64,000 bases of DNA from Agrobacterium albertimagni AOL15 (lineage in GTDB: Bacteria > Pseudomonadota > Alphaproteobacteria > Rhizobiales > Rhizobiaceae), in the NCBI RefSeq assembly GCF_000300855.1, contig NZ_ALJF01000001.1:62001-126000 (forward strand). Reading direction: 5' to 3'. Numbering within the stretch: position 1 is the stretch's first letter; each line of letters opens with the position of its first letter. The position numbers and the translations under genes were made by a program. The notes under the pieces are model-generated. The model searched no databases, was not told the origin of the DNA, and worked only from the letters and a program-made list of their open reading frames with translations. This document shows, piece after piece, positions 63,643 through 64,000 of the stretch.

Positions 63643-64000
63643 GATCGTCACTCCGGCTGAATACTGATTGCAGGCTCTAACCCTTGAGAGGCGGAATGGT
63701 CCCAGGCAGCGGCTCACATTCGTGATTTCGGCCAGCCTCGCACAAGCCTCGAAGATTGTGATTTTAGAAGCGCAATCGACTTCGCCCCAGTACGATGGCA
63801 CGAAAACGACCCGAACGGACCTTCCGGCCGGCAGATCGTGAGAGCTGAGACTGATCTCGGTCCGGGAGAGAGCTTAGACGACGGGCGTAAGCGTCCCGAC
63901 ACACTGGCCCCCGCCCTTGCACTCAAGCACCCACCACCAACGCCTTGCCACGCCGGGCTCTGGAGAATGACGTGGCCCGCTTCAAAAGCGCATCGACGAG
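63643..64000. other. Window end without a supported gene
   Basis: 358 bases. No convincing start, motif or repeat is visible. A gene entering from beyond the window cannot be excluded. Confidence 0.4.

Noticed and set aside
1..64000. CRISPR arrays, tRNA or rRNA genes, and insertion sequences with terminal repeats
   Set aside because: No repeat-spacer periodicity, no cloverleaf or rRNA-like sequence and no transposase motif was seen.

Overview
The window is GC-rich and has the gene content of a large plasmid or chromid from an alphaproteobacterium of the Rhizobiales (Rhizobium/Agrobacterium/Sinorhizobium group). The support is an alpha-galactoside agp locus arranged as in Sinorhizobium meliloti, a Ti/Sym-type conjugation block (traA-F-B divergent from traC-D-G around an oriT), many ABC uptake operons, and small rhizobial plasmid families (WGR, DUF736, DUF2934). 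No rRNA, tRNA, CRISPR array, intact insertion sequence or repABC replicator was seen.

Layout. 1-4981: 3' part of a CUT1 sugar or polyol ABC operon (binding protein, two permeases, xylitol/sorbitol-type dehydrogenase, MalK-type ATPase). 5196-15273: alpha-galactoside locus, with an AraC-type activator (agpT) divergent from agaL1-agpA-agpB-agpC-agpD-agaL2; the two GH4 alpha-galactosidases flank a peptide-type ABC transporter. 15466-20286: a Phd/PemK toxin-antitoxin pair, a decayed vapC, an EamA transporter, a VanZ-like protein, then a nitrilase and an RraA-like protein. Those last two are the distal genes of a minus-strand operon (18776-25203) that begins with a PotD-type binding protein and includes a TauD/TfdA-type dioxygenase; its substrate is unknown.

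25520-35866: conjugation region. A TraR-like LuxR receptor with no luxI partner in the window lies next to traB-traF-traA, then oriT, traC-traD-traG and small plasmid genes. 35867-39644 is a decayed, gene-poor stretch with a diguanylate cyclase, a broken ferritin-like gene, a DUF2934 gene and a possible small RNA. 39645-46906: an operon predicted to take up and catabolise a fructosyl-amine (Amadori-type) compound: amino-acid-type ABC importer, FAD oxidoreductase, FrlB-like SIS deglycase, FrlD-like PfkB kinase and a GntR regulator. A repeated palindrome, TTGTCTGACAA, marks its probable operators. One former member, an EamA exporter, is now a pseudogene.

47587-48315 is an orphan VirC1/ParA-like ATPase. 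48342-60809 is one minus-strand chemotaxis operon running REC-HD-GYP, STAS, CheY, CheA, CheW, two MCPs, CheW, CheR, CheB and a helical MCP-like protein, mostly joined by 4-base overlaps. The two MCPs share a nearly identical 909-base 3' half. 61038-62985 holds an AraC regulator and a hydroxypyruvate isomerase. The window ends with a small unknown gene.

Taken together this is an accessory replicon that couples nutrient scavenging (galactosides, polyols, amines, Amadori compounds) with chemotaxis and conjugative transfer.
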